Shown: one piece after another, positions 46,930 to 58,717 of the stretch
How the letters are laid out: every line of letters starts with the position of its first letter
How positions within the stretch are numbered: the stretch's first letter is position 1
Assembly: GCF_963678635.1 (NCBI RefSeq)
Contig: NC_087068.1
Location: 18,727,872-18,791,871, forward strand
Source of the DNA: Symsagittifera roscoffensis
Lineage: Eukaryota > Xenacoelomorpha > Acoela > Convolutidae
DNA length: 64,000 nucleotides
Direction of reading: 5' to 3'
Made by a program: the position numbers and the translations under genes
Notes under the pieces: generated by a model
Database searches by the model: none
Seen by the model: only the letters and a program-made list of their open reading frames with translations
What the model was told of the DNA's origin: nothing

Positions 46930-47233
46930 ATGAGCAACCGGGCAAATCGTCGCTATTCTCTCGCAGCCAACGCCCTTCCCCTTCAAAGTGTTACTCCCCC
47001 CAGTCGCAACATAGCTAACTCCCCCTCCCCCACGCCCTCTCCTTTCCCCTGCCAGAACAGCAATGACGTCATAGGAGGTGGGGTTGCATCTTCGTCTCTG
47101 TCGCCATCAAGTTTGATTTCTTCTTTGGGCGGGATGGCCCAGAGGCGATTGAGTTACTTTGATGTGAGTTCGGTCACAGGTGTGCAAGGGGACAACAAAC
47201 AGGCTCCCCCGTTCCAAATTCCAAAGAAGAGGG
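46930..47233 (+). CDS. Coding start exon (exon 10): Ser/Pro-rich, two RRxS sites
   Basis: ATG at 46930 has an in-frame TGA seven codons upstream and no good acceptor between them, so this is a likely true start: the first coding exon of a second promoter or of another gene. The product begins MSNRANRRYSLAANALPLQS and is rich in Ser/Pro/Asn. It contains RRYS (Ser at 46957) and RRLS (Ser at 47152), ending PPFQIPKKRG at the donor G|gtaaga (47234), phase 1. RRxS sites are typical PKA/CaMKII targets and occur in the rabphilin linker, so an isoform of the upstream gene lacking the zinc finger is plausible. No domain is recognised. GC content is much higher than the surroundings. Confidence 0.65.
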
Positions 47234-47819
47234 GTAAGAAAACTGCTTTTAGACAAAAAAAATCGAAATTATTTACTCATTAAAAAGTATTGCGGAGCCT
47301 CTCAATCAATATTGAAGCATCGTCCAAGTAGCCATTAATTTTTTGTTTTTCATCAGAGATATCCAATTACGAATAAAACAATTGTTTTGAGCCTTTTTTA
47401 ACGCCTTAACACTTTTTTGGTGTTAATTTAGTTCTTATTTAAATTGTTACATATTGTTTTCAATTATTTAATTTTTTCTCAACTCAGTTTTTACTTGGTG
47501 GGAGGTGTCACACCGAGCATAGCTAATTTTAGACTTGAGTTGATATTTTAAACAATTTGACTTGAATTGTAATTAATTGAATTTGAATTACATTTGAATG
47601 AAAACATAAAATAGTTCATTTTGAATTTCTCAATGGGCATCACTAGTCCTAGCACATTCGAACAGGAGATACTATCACCCTGAAAGAACTCCGCGATTTC
47701 AGATAAAGCGGATCAAGTGTGATATGACGATAAAAACTTCTCGATCATGCATGAACAATGAGCTTGTTTTTTGATAAACCAAACTTTGCTAACTTTTTGA
47801 CCTGTAAATACTTTTTGCT

Positions 47820-48470
47820 TCAAGTACATCACGTTTTTCTCGGAGATATTGAGCGAAATAAACTAGTGGAAAAATGTAAGCACAAATTCAATTTTTTATT
47901 TCTAGAATGCCTGTTTTCGATGTCTATTTTGGACATCATTCCCTTCGAAAGTCAGTAAAATTTTATGTAGAACAAGAGCAAATGATCAGAGCTACCCTCT
48001 ATGAAACTATCATTTTTTGGTGTCAAAGACTAACCAATATAATCCGAGTCTGAAAATTCCAGATTTATTTACCTGCACTGAATTTTGTATCGTAGTGAAC
48101 TCTTATCGAAGTAAAAAGTTTGTTTATCTGACGTGAAACATTCTCAACGAGAAATTTGAAATAATCAGTGAGAAAATTTTACTAAACTAGGCTCTTTTTT
48201 GTTTTTTCACGCAAATTGAATATTTTAGTGCAGATGAGTAAGTCTGAAATTTTCAGACCCGCATTACATTGATCTTTGAGAACAAATTTTGATCGTTTCA
48301 TAGAGGGTAGCTTTGATCATTTGCTCTTGGTATGTCTAAAACTTTTACTGAATTTCGAAAAAAATTTTGTCCAAACTGGACATTGAAAACAGGCACTTCA
48401 GACAGAAAAATTCAGAGTTTGCGCTTAATTTTGTTCCTTAGTGTAGCTTGAACGCGAAAGATTTAACGCG
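47820..48470. repeat. 650-bp imperfect palindrome
   Basis: Left-arm segments ('aatgcctgttttcgatgtct', about 47905; 'gagcaaatgatcagagctac', about 47975; 'gtctgaaaattccag', about 48048) recur inverted and in reverse order in the right arm (about 48390, 48310 and 48250). The axis lies near 48150. The whole would form a hairpin of about 300 bp per arm, typical of a MITE or foldback unit. Confidence 0.7.
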
Positions 48471-48700
48471 AAATCAGGCACCACAAAATATCATCAAAAT
48501 GGATTGATAGATATATCATATTAAAAACTTTTACATTCGGAAGAATTGAACGCCAAATCAGGAACCACAAATTATCATCAGAATGGGTTGAGTGTTATAT
48601 CATATTGAAAATTTTTGCATTTGGAAAGGTTGAACGCGAAATCAGGTACCATAAGTTATCATCAGAATGGGTTGAGTGTTGTATCATTTTAAGAACTTTT
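48465..48700 (+). repeat. 84-bp tandem repeat, about 2.8 units
   Basis: Units start at 48465, 48549 and 48633, each 84 bp, with the shared motif AACGCGAAATCAGG (one with CGCC). This is followed by 'accacaaattatcatcagaa', 'tgggttga' and 'tatcata'. The third is incomplete. The array abuts the right edge of the 650-bp palindrome. Confidence 0.75.
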
Positions 48701-49449
48701 TCAGTCTTTTTCAAAAAATATCCCGGTGTCGAGAAAAAAAAGCTTTGGAAGTTTTGAGTTCTTGTCTAATTTTAAGCGAGTTAAGCGAGCGAGTAAGTAA
48801 GTCTTGTAAAAGACATTTGTTCATTTTTGTAGTGAAAAAAATTAATCTTGAATCTTAAAAAAGTAGTTTTGGAAGCTTCTGTAATCGCTTTTTCGGTATT
48901 GAATTGTTTTAGAAAGTTTAGAACATTTTCGTCAAAAAAATTTAAATTTTCTAAAGTTATTGTCTTATTCGTGGTTCCGCTTCCGGAGTCAACTGCTGCC
49001 AGTTGTGCCTAATTCAGTAATTTTCACGGTTTTTTTTCTTTTCCCATCACATAACGCAAAAAAATAACCGCAATTTGAAAGAAAAATATTGTCGAATTTT
49101 TTTTATGAATGTTGTCGGACGAGCCTGTAAAATTTGCACCCCAGTCGGCTATTTTTGATTCATATTTAGTCAAAATGTACCAAAAAAATGTCTAAATGCA
49201 CTATATAAACTACCCATTTTGTAAATCAATTAGAAATCGTACTCAGTTTTGGTTGCTTGAAAAGCTATTTCATTTTTTTAATGTTTAATTGATGGTCTGC
49301 CTCCTAAATTTTTTGATTCTTTTTTTTCATGAACTGGCGATATGTAGCATACATTTTAAAATATTTCTCAGAATAAAATATTGAGCGCTTAAGTTGATAT
49401 AACCGTGAACAGAAAGAATAAAATGCGTTGTGATTAGCTTTTTCAAGGG

Positions 49450-49765
49450 TGGGTTAACTGCGTCCAGACAAATCGGCCAAAGACAATTCAGCCGATTTGA
49501 AATTCAAACAATTCAGCCAAAAGTATGCAGACAATTCAGCCAATAATAGTGACCGCCGCAGTCGCTCCAACGTGTTGCGAGCTTGCCAATAGAGGGTAGG
49601 ACTCTATACGAAACTTAGAGCCGGTTGTTTAAATTTCGTATACCCACCGGCGACCACAAGCCGAGAAATAACTCCAATTCCGATTTTTTTTCTTTCGAAT
49701 CTAGCGTTTTGTTAAACTGGCTGAATAGTCTCAAGTTGAATTGTCTGTGCGCCGGATTACCTATG
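49450..49765. repeat. TIR-like element with repeated CAGACAA/ATTCAGCC motifs
   Basis: The left end 'gcgtccagacaaatcggcca' is approximately inverted at the right end 'gaattgtctgtgcgccgga'. Inside, 'acaattcagcc' occurs several times (49480-49545), followed by a GC-richer core and, near 49717, 'actggctgaat'. Non-coding; a likely MITE. Confidence 0.5.
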
Positions 49766-50265
49766 CCAACAGAAAATTTCTAATAACGATAAGTATACGA
49801 TCCTTCCAAATAATTTTAAGAGCTCCTTGTGTTCCTTGAGACTTCTCCAACTGTTTGATCTCTGAAGTTTACAAATTTTTCTTTAAAAATGGGTCAACTG
49901 TGACGAAAAAGACAGTCTCGACATAATATTTGACCAACGTCATAAGCCATGCCTACATTATTTTTGTATTTATTTGATGCTGCTTCAGTTTTGGTTTTCG
50001 AACCCTTTTCTACCAGAAATGACGTTATATCGTTCACACTGTATCTTATATTAATACAATGTAGCACAATGGTAGAAGTCATTTTCATTCTAAACCACAC
50101 CAACGCAGATGGTTTTTCGTTTCATCTTTTGTTTATTTCAGGATGTTTCTGCCCTGTAGTAGCCGTGCATCAAAGCTTTTATTTTTGCTATTGGAGCTAT
50201 AAATATATCATTTTTTCAATAGACAGTTCACTTAAAAGTGAAAGTGAATCGTGATGTGCTGCGAC

Positions 50266-50300
50266 CAGGGGCGGATCTCATGTTTTAGCGAGGGGGATCA
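50266..50300 (+). repeat. Family C left-end fragment
   Basis: 'caggggcggatctcatgttt' followed by 'tagcgaggggga' matches only the first 35 bp or so of the family C consensus. Confidence 0.5.
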
Positions 50301-51535
50301 CAGCCACCAAAATTTTTTATGATATCATGTCGTCCTTTTGTTCATTTTTCCAGTTTCCACACTTATATGTAGCATTATATAAAGTGACCTTTATAGGTTT
50401 CGATGATTGAGATTTGTAAGCGACTAAATTTAAATGGCTCCTTTTGAAAATGTACTGTTTTGACCTGAATTTATCACATACGACCTGCTAGTTTTTGCTG
50501 CAAAATTTGATCACAAAATTGTTTAAATTTTTTGTAATTAACTGACTGCATCAAAACGTAATACATCTTGAACTTTTTCGGACAGAAAAGAAATTGCTGA
50601 AATGTTACTGCAAATGCACTTTGATTTTCATCCTTTTCTATTTTGAAATGACCTTTATTTTATTTCTATTGAACTGAAGTTCACAAGAAATAAGATAGAG
50701 ATTTGATCTGTTTTCGCTATTGTTGTGGTTGTTCTCGTTTCTTTGATGGAGGCTCAGAGCTCCAATAGTTTTCGCGATGAAAAAAGAGATCTTAGTTTCA
50801 GCCTTTTGTGCCCTTTTGTTTGATTTATGAGGGATTTTCTGTTTTTATTCACTCCGTGCCACCTGCTTTGGATACAAATCATCTCTCAAATTGATGTGAT
50901 GATGCTTGCTGTCTGTCTGTCATTAACAGATGGATTGATTTTTCACCCCACTCATCTTTGTATGATAAAAATAATTTTAATAGAAAACCTTGTTGGGGAT
51001 ATCAAATACGTCATTATTGTTATTTAGTGTTGAGATGTGGTACGAATAATCGTGAAGCCACAATACTTATCAGACAATTTTTTTGTCTGAATTTGTATTT
51101 TTTTTCTGCTTCCGGTTTGCAGAAACGGACGTTCAAAATCGAACCAACTATTTTGTAGGGCTTTTAATGTTTTCCCAAGTACACCTTGATGTAACAGCCG
51201 ACCAGCCGTCTTTTTACAATTGAGAGTTTTTTTTATCCCAGGACCGTTTTGCTCCGTGCTCGTTTTTTTTTTGCTGAGGGGATACTCAAGTATTGATATC
51301 CCGGAAGAAAACTAAGATTTTTCGGAGACTGTCAATGTTTGTAAACCGTGATTTGGTTCTAGAAACGTTAAAACAAACTGACTTTTGAGCAAAAGCGATT
51401 CAACATTGAAAGCCAAATAGCTGCTAAAAAAAAATTGACCTCCCGGTTTTGTTTCTCGGTAAGCTTAATTTTTTCTCACGAAGCTTTACAAATATCAAGA
51501 TTAGAATTCAATTAAAGAACCTTAAGTTCAAATAA

Positions 51536-52030
51536 GGTTCAGGGTGAATCTAGTGTTTTCTCGAATGGGGAGAGGGATTTTCAAAAAATTTCAAAAATTT
51601 TGTCGACCTTTTTTTTAGGTCGAGCAAATTGATTTTGCGAGCTCTTCCAAATCAGTTGAAAGCATCAACAGATTAAGGGGGCGGGAAGCGGACGCCCCCT
51701 CCTTCAGGGATTCGAACCCCTGCCGACCCAAAGGGTCCCCCTTCTGTACTATTTTGAGATATCCATTTTTTGACGATCCGCCCCTGCTAAAAAGACTCTG
51801 TTTTGGTCAAATTTTTAGCGCCGCAGACAAACTTTTGAAAAAACGTTTTTAGACCCTTTAGACAGTTTTGACCAAAAAATTGTGTTCTTTTTGGCGCAGA
51901 CTTCCACTTTTTCGGCGCGAGAAAAATTTCAGCCGGCCAAAAATGGAAGTCTTAGAAAAGTACCTAAGGGGAGAACTTTTGATGATTCAGTCTCCCCCCC
52001 CCCCTCCCTACTCCTATATCCGCTACTGAT
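51536..52030 (+). repeat. Family C elements, two joined or nested pieces
   Basis: The left portion starts 'ggtgaatctagtgttttctc' and contains 'ttttgtcgacc'. The middle contains an inverted right end ('ggattcgaacccctgccgac', about 51709) and 'gacgatccgcccctg' (about 51772). The last part resumes the normal orientation with 'gcgccgcagac' and ends 'cctatatccgctactgat' near 52028 after a C-run. Best read as one family C copy with a second, inverted copy inserted in it. Confidence 0.6.
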
Positions 52031-55000
52031 AAAGATTCTTTGGTACTCAGAAACTTCTGAGTTTCGCACTCAGAAACTATGGCTGTCTTTTGATTAAAAA
52101 AATAAATTTTGGTAAATTTAAATTTTTTTCCAGTATTAGTTTATCTGTAGCTATCTGATGGAGAAAGCCTGCTGTTTAACAAAGTTCTCAAGTAGGTAGT
52201 TTGGTAGGTTTTGGTAGGAAGCATTGAAAACAAATTTCCAAAATACGGGTCAAAAAATGAATTTGGTTAGTGTTGTATTTTTCATTTTCATTGAAAAAAA
52301 TTCTTTTTCAGCGCATTATCTTTAGATTCGCCCTTGGGATGAAATTAGCAATCAAGAAATCAAACCATTCAAAATCAAACATAAGGAATCAGAAAAAAAC
52401 GGTACACAATGTACCATCTTCCACTTTAACGCCCACCCCATTCGCAACATCTGAGACTTCACTCAAAATACCCAATTAGTGAAATGTGTTCTAAGAATCA
52501 GCTTTTTATTGCAGTACGAAATGAAATTAGAGCAGTTCGGATTTTTTCAGTTAAGCCTCGCTGTGCTGATTAGAAATCATGTCATCATTCATTGTGGTGG
52601 TAAACGGAAAACCCCAAACTCTAAAAAACCAAGCAATCATTGATTTCTTGAAGTGATATGCGATTGCTCGATTTTCATCATTTTAATCGTGTTTGAAGAT
52701 AGAAAATTTTCTCGGAACGTATTAAAAAATCCTTTTCGAAAAACTCATTGAAAATGAAAAATCATTGATACCCAGAATACCTTACTGGTGCAGTCGTACC
52801 ATTCTAGAAGGTTTCAGCATGGAGGTCAGCTCTTTCTCTTCCCCGCACAATACACTGTGTGAGAAAGAGAAACAGCTCGTCTGTATGTTTAATATTTCTA
52901 GAAATTTCCGACTGCATAAAAAGCAATCACATTTAGTGCAGGCGTGACTGATGTCATATTGTCATACTATGCTATCAAGGTTTTGTACAATTTTTACTGA
53001 ACAGCAATTAGGCTTTTTTGGTATCAATTTTCTCCAATGAGCTACTAAGCAATAGCATATTTCTAGAGTTCAAGAAATCAATGGTTGCCTGGTGTTTTCC
53101 GTTTCCTGCCACGATGAATGCTTGTCGCAAAATCAGATCAACTTTACTTAAAAAGCAGGTTTTTATGCTAAATCTTCTATTTCATTTTTTCAAACACCTA
53201 ATGTTGGCAAATATTATCAAATTCACTATAATCGATTATTTTTTCCCAAACTTGGATGTGGGCAGTCAACATCCAACTTAAGGCATAAGTAATCAATTTA
53301 AATGAATCGTGATATTTTGACAACTATATTTGATAATATTTGCCAAAATTAGGCGTTTAAAACCTTTGTAATCAAATAAAATTCTGATCTTTTTAAAGAG
53401 ATTATGCTTTTCATAATCCAATATAGATGATTATGTTTTATACAAAAAAATTTGCAATTAAAACTATTTATAATCAAATATAATCTCTTATATTCCCAAA
53501 AGTGTTTCATACTTAAAGTATATTCCAATAATATTCTATGGGTCATTGTTTTTTCTGACATTAACAGAACCTCTAGAAGTGAGATGTCTTGTCACGCTTT
53601 GGCTCATCTGAACACAAAGTCTTACCGCAAACAAAAGTTTCATAGAGATCCAGTTTTTATTTGATTGGTTCTCGCGGTTGTTGAAAAAATAACTGCCAAA
53701 TAAACCACGAAACTTAAACAATGTACTTATATTCTTGCGGTTAAAAAACTTAAATAGTTATCATGAAACAGCTTAATTGCAAAGAATTGAAAAAATAAAA
53801 TCGCTATAATGTTAAAAAGATTTGAAAAAAAAAACCAAAAATAAATTTCCCTTATTTCACATAAGCGAACATTCATGAAAAGCATGAGCTATGAGCAATT
53901 CGGATGCAAGCTCGAAGACAAAATGGGCCATCACAAGGGATGATAATTGATTAAAGTCGAATTAATTAGATGTTTTCGTCATAAAAATATAAATTAGAAA
54001 TTGGTTTAAAAAGTCATCAATTACAATAGGTTTGGAATATATCGAAAAACGGATGGATTAACATTCTATCATAATCGGTTGAAATAAATTATAGTTGATT
54101 GTTTTTTTTTTATTCAACTTTTACTTGAATAAAATAGAGTTTTCCCATTTTAGTAAAACTGGTGCCAAAAACATTATCAAATTGATTATTAAAGCTTAGC
54201 ATGCAGCCGGCCAAAACGAAGCAATTTTATCCAATTCAGCTCAACTTTCATCCTTTTTTCTTAATTTTGTAGTTGTCTTTGCGTAAGGGAGACTAGATGA
54301 GTTTTCGATTCACGTGTAACTTGCCATTCGCCCTCTATTTTTTAGTAAAATAATGAATTTTTAATGAAAATTATTTTCATGTTTTTTAGCATTTATGGGA
54401 GAACGGAGGGGGGTATTACCTTAAAGACCTTTGTTTTTGTATAAATACGATAATACCATAATCTCATATTTCCATTTGATTCGTTTTTGAATAATGGTGA
54501 ACGGAAAACAACCACCGGGTTTTTAAATGTAACATAATCCTTCAGACGCTCGGCAGTTCAATCAATCAAAAAGCTCTGGGAACAAATTCATTTTCAATTT
54601 AGAATACCTACAAACAAAAACAACTATCCAGCATAGTGAAAAAACAAACGAGGTCAACAATTCAAATTTACCTGGAGCGAAACATACAAATTGATTTTGG
54701 CCTCTTTGTTGATTTTTCCAGGGTGGAAATTGGCAAAATTTTTCTTAATTTAGATCTGCGATTTAAAAAGTTCACGTGTTTGCTCTGTGAACAAATTTAC
54801 TCAAATTCAGCCAAGATCTAAAGAGGGCACTGTACCAACATATGCACTATAGCTAAACAGTAGCTGAGGGAAATAAAAAAGTCAGTGGTGCGTTAATTTA
54901 ATAAACAGACGTGGCTATTCGAAGTGTATTATAATTGTTCGGAGGTTCTAACACAAGGAAGGCTTTAGTTGTCAGTCATCATACTACAATTCGAAATAGC

Positions 55001-55484
55001 ATCGACAGGTAATTTTTGTTTCTTCATCTCGTTGATCTAATGCTAAAGTCGAAAATAGAGGCGGGTTTAATTTGCAGGAGGAGGCTTGACTTGGAGTAGA
55101 CCTACCCCTCATGAATTTTCGACACCTCATAAATCTTCCGTACTATTTTTACGAGATCTATATTTCACTGGGGAGCTTCAAACGATAAGTTCCAGTGTTT
55201 TAAAACAGCTTCAAAAGTTAAATTGGGCGACCTAAGAAAAGAGTCGACGAAATATTCAAAAGTTTGTTGAAATCACCCTTCCCATTGCAAAACTTTGAAC
55301 ACGTTTCATTAAAATTGGTTTTTGCAATAGACAAAAAAAGTATGAGCAAAAACTGCTGAAAACTTTATGCCCTTTTAAATTTGAAAGTTCAAAAGTTTAA
55401 CCCTGTTTATGCTGCCTTATTGGAAACAATTATATTCTAACACTGAGTCATTTGTCCCCGCAACCAATCGATAACCTTAACGAA

Positions 55485-57275
55485 AACTACCAGGTCAATA
55501 GTCAAACAAGTTATTGTTCCGACTTTTGTAACGAAAGTAACGGAATAATTGTGCTCGGGGTGGGTTTTTTTCTTCAGACAAGTTTCGACTTTTTACTATT
55601 CATTTTTGACAGGATTTTTTTTCAACGGGATATTATTCAAAAGGTATTGTTCTCCAGAGCTTAAATTTGAAAAAATATTTCACCTGTGACCAATTTTCGT
55701 AAAGTTATGGGGGTTTAAACATTGCCATTTTGGCCATTTTGGGTCAATTAACGCGCAACATATTTCGCGCTACTAACGCGTGAACGGAGCAATAATTTGT
55801 CCTGGAAATCGGTCCAAATTGGTTGAAGGAAGTATATTTGCCATAATTGATTTGTTACTAGGTGCAAAATCTATCACTTTGTACTTTTTATGGCGTGTGT
55901 GGGGATGATTTTTGCAAAACTCTCAATTAAAAAATATGTCACTTTTTACCCTTAATTTTTCATGTTATTACTGCTACATAGACCTTAAAAGGCAGACGGA
56001 ATATTCAAAACCTCGCCCTGATACAAGCAGTCTTGTATGTATATATCTTCACATATTGCATAATTACGGGATTGAACGGATGAAATTATAGAGAAATAAA
56101 AAGATGAAGCTAATTGAAAAATCTGAATAACTTGAATGCGAAAAAAGGGAAACGGAAAAAGAATGAAATAGAATCGAAAGATCGTGATTACTGTTTTCTG
56201 CGTTTTAAATGATTTTTGGTTTTTTTTCTTCAAAAACTGATGACAGACTTATGACTGTTTTAAACGGGGCTTAACATCATTTGGAGTAAACAGCACATCA
56301 AAAATCTGCACGCTTTAAAACACATAATAAATGCTCTTAGCCGCAAATATAACAAGAAACTGCGCTTCATTTTTCCGTTTTTGAGGTACAAATTCGCGCT
56401 ATGATCATTATCAGCTGAAACAATTAAATAAGAGTTCAGTTGAATGAATAGGGCGGGTTGCAGAATAACCTTCTTACAAACGCTGATATCTTTTTTTTCC
56501 TAAATGTAAATTTAGGGCAAATATTTAGTTGATGGTTGCCATAAAGATGGGATTAAGAATTTTAATAACTATTATTGGGCGTTAACATTTTAATAGGGTT
56601 GTTTTAGATGCCCATTTGTATCAATAAAAAGTTCCTAATAAGAACTTGGTTTGTAACTTAAAACGCCAGATTATTTAGACATAAGTTTCTGGATTTAGGT
56701 AAAAAAATTCGTGCTCCAGGGACAAATGCCGAATCTGGTAAACAAAAATAACAAAAACGCTCATATCAGGGCGAAGCCCTGAATGTTGCGACTGCCTTTT
56801 AAGGTTTATGGAGCAGTAGTAACATAAAAAAATTAAATGTAATAAAACAAAATGAAAACAAAAATTCTAAAATTTGAAATGTTTATGAAAACATCCCCCA
56901 CATGCCATATAAATTACAAAAGAAAAGATTTCGCTCATTGTAAGAAACCAATTATGGCAAATAAGCTTCTTTCAACCAATTTGGAACGATTTTTAAGCCG
57001 GATTAAACCTCAGCTTGCGCGTTAATAGCGCGAAATATATCACGCGTTAATTGTCCCAAATTGGACAAAATGGCAACTTTTAAACTCCCATAATTTTACG
57101 AAAAACGATCACAGGCGAAATATCTTTTCAAATTTAAGCTCAGGACAACATTACCTTTTGAATGATATAAAAAATTGTCATCAAAAATGGCTAGTTAAAA
57201 TGTCGAAATTTGTCTGAAGAAAAAAAACCCACCCCGAGCACAAATATTCCGTTACTTTCGTATCGAATGTCGGAA
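55485..57275. mobile_element. Family A foldback element with arms of about 0.5 kb
   Basis: Arm 1 (about 55515-56040) is the inverse of arm 2 (about 56755-57275). The outer tips carry 'taacgaaagtaacggaata' and its inverse; inner blocks include 'ccttaaaaggcagacggaat' against 'gactgccttttaaggtttat'. The middle about 715 bp is unique and AT-rich with no transposase-like frame. Arm 2 matches the right half of the element at 1320-2207. A long inverted repeat without coding capacity is characteristic of foldback-type DNA elements mobilised in trans. Confidence 0.75.
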
Positions 57276-57387
57276 CAACAAACTGAGAGAGAAAACTGCG
57301 GACCGACGGTTTAGAATTTAAGTTGGACCGGAAGAACTCGTTTTTCGATGGAAACCAAACAAACAATTTTGGCTAAAAATTTGTTTA

Positions 57388-57890
57388 AACAAGATTGCTC
57401 GTATCAGGGCGAAGCCCTGAATGTTCCGACTGCCTTTTAAGGTCTATGGAGCAAAAATAACATGAAAAAATTAAACATAAGAAAAAAAATGAAATTTTTA
57501 TTTCTAATTTGAGGTTTATTTTGCGAAAGTAATCACCCCACCAGCCATTTAAAATACAAGTGATAAGTTTTGCTCGTATTAACATATCAATTTTGGCAAA
57601 TAATCTTCCTTCAACTAACTTGGAGCGATTTCTAAGACGGAATAAATCTCCGCTTACGCGTCAACAATGGCTAGTTAAAAAGCCGAAAATTGTCTGAAGA
57701 AAAAAAAGCAAGACTGCTCGTATCAGGGCGAGGCCTTGAATGTTCCGACTGCCTTTTTTATGGAGCAGTAATAACATGAAAAATTGAAATATCTTTTCAA
57801 ATTTAAGCTCAAGACAACAACAACTTTTTGAATGATATAAAAAAATTCCGTCAAAAATGGCTAGTTAAAAACTCGAACTTTTTCTGAAGA
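57388..57890 (+). repeat. Partial family A arms, nested fragments
   Basis: At least three incomplete arm copies follow one another. The landmark GGGCGAAGCCCTGAATGTT occurs at 57407 and, modified, at 57727. 'aaaatggctagttaaaaa' occurs in pieces at 57666 and 57854, and 'tttaagctcaagacaacaac' at about 57803. They look like successive truncated duplications of arm 2 of the adjacent foldback element. Confidence 0.6.
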
Positions 57891-58050
57891 AAAAACCCAC
57901 CCCGAGCACAAATATTCCGTTACTTTCATTACAAAAGTCGGAACAAAAACCCACCCGAGCACAAATATTCCGTTACTTTCGTTACGAAAGTCGGAACAAA
58001 AACCTACCCGAGCACAAATATTCCGTTACTTTCGTTACGAAAGTCGGAAC
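57891..58050 (+). repeat. 53-bp tandem repeat, 3 units (family A terminus)
   Basis: Units at 57891-57944 (54 bp, one extra C), 57945-57997 and 57998-58050. Each contains 'gagcacaaatattccgttac' followed by a near-perfect hairpin, ACTTTCGT-T-ACGAAAGT. Units 2 and 3 differ by one base. They are iterations of the outer tip of the family A arm. Confidence 0.85.
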
Positions 58051-58687
58051 AAAAATCGAACCGATTTGTATGTTAGTTTGTTGACAAAAAGCCAAAAAGT
58101 TTTGTTTAGATTAAGCATTTTAAATTTTTCATTGTAAATACTAGTGGGGAAGTCTATGATTTTACTTTTCGTAGAAACCGCGGTTCTTGGCGCGTTAGTT
58201 GCGTTGCGCCGATGTTTTTTAGACAGGTCACACTTTCATTGAAATTAATATTGATTTTGTTGAAACTGTTTTGTTCGTCTTTGATCTCATTTGCTTTTTT
58301 ATCAAAGCAAAATACATGTACTGTAGTATTTGTTCATCATGCTTACCAGGCCCGAGTAAGTATCTAAGCAAATATAATCAGCAATGGTAAGTATCGCCAC
58401 CAAAGAGCTTGATGATTTAGCTCCTTTGAAAAGGATTTCAAATAGTACTTTTTCCGAGTGGGAAATAATCTATAATGTTTCCAAAAATATCTGCACCATA
58501 TTAAAAATTTCTTTCAGATAAACTAAATGTGAAAAAAGATACTCATTCAGTTTAACTAAATTCAAAAACCTCCTTCTGACTTTTTGCAATTAAATGTTTG
58601 CAATTCTGCTTTAATTAAATAAACTTAATTGAAATACAAAATAACGTATAATTTCATTTAGTTTGAGTTTTGTACGCTTTGCTACAG

Positions 58688-58717
58688 GATCGCTGGGACC
58701 ATCAGCACTAAGTCCAG
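58688..58717 (+). CDS. Candidate 30-nt microexon (exon 11)
   Basis: The acceptor is 'gtacgctttgctacag' (AG 58686-58687) and the donor is CCAG|gtttgt at 58718. Phase 1 on both sides, so it fits between exon 10 (ends phase 1) and exon 12 (starts phase 1). It would insert GSLGPSALSP into the linker without shifting the frame. The composition (Gly/Ser/Pro/Leu) and GC content contrast with the AT-rich flanks. The donor is weak, which is common for alternatively used neuronal microexons. Exon 10 also joins exon 12 directly, so the exon is optional. Confidence 0.4.

Larger units (their letters stand above)
47234..58687. other. Intron after exon 10, repeat-rich
   Basis: 11.4 kb, AT-rich. It contains a 650-bp palindrome (47820-48470), three 84-bp tandem units (48465-48700), a TIR-like element (49450-49765), family C copies (50266, 51536-52030), the foldback element (55485-57275) and the 53-bp repeats. 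Open frames such as 52765-52947 or 53018-53281 lack domain or splice support. Confidence 0.55.
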
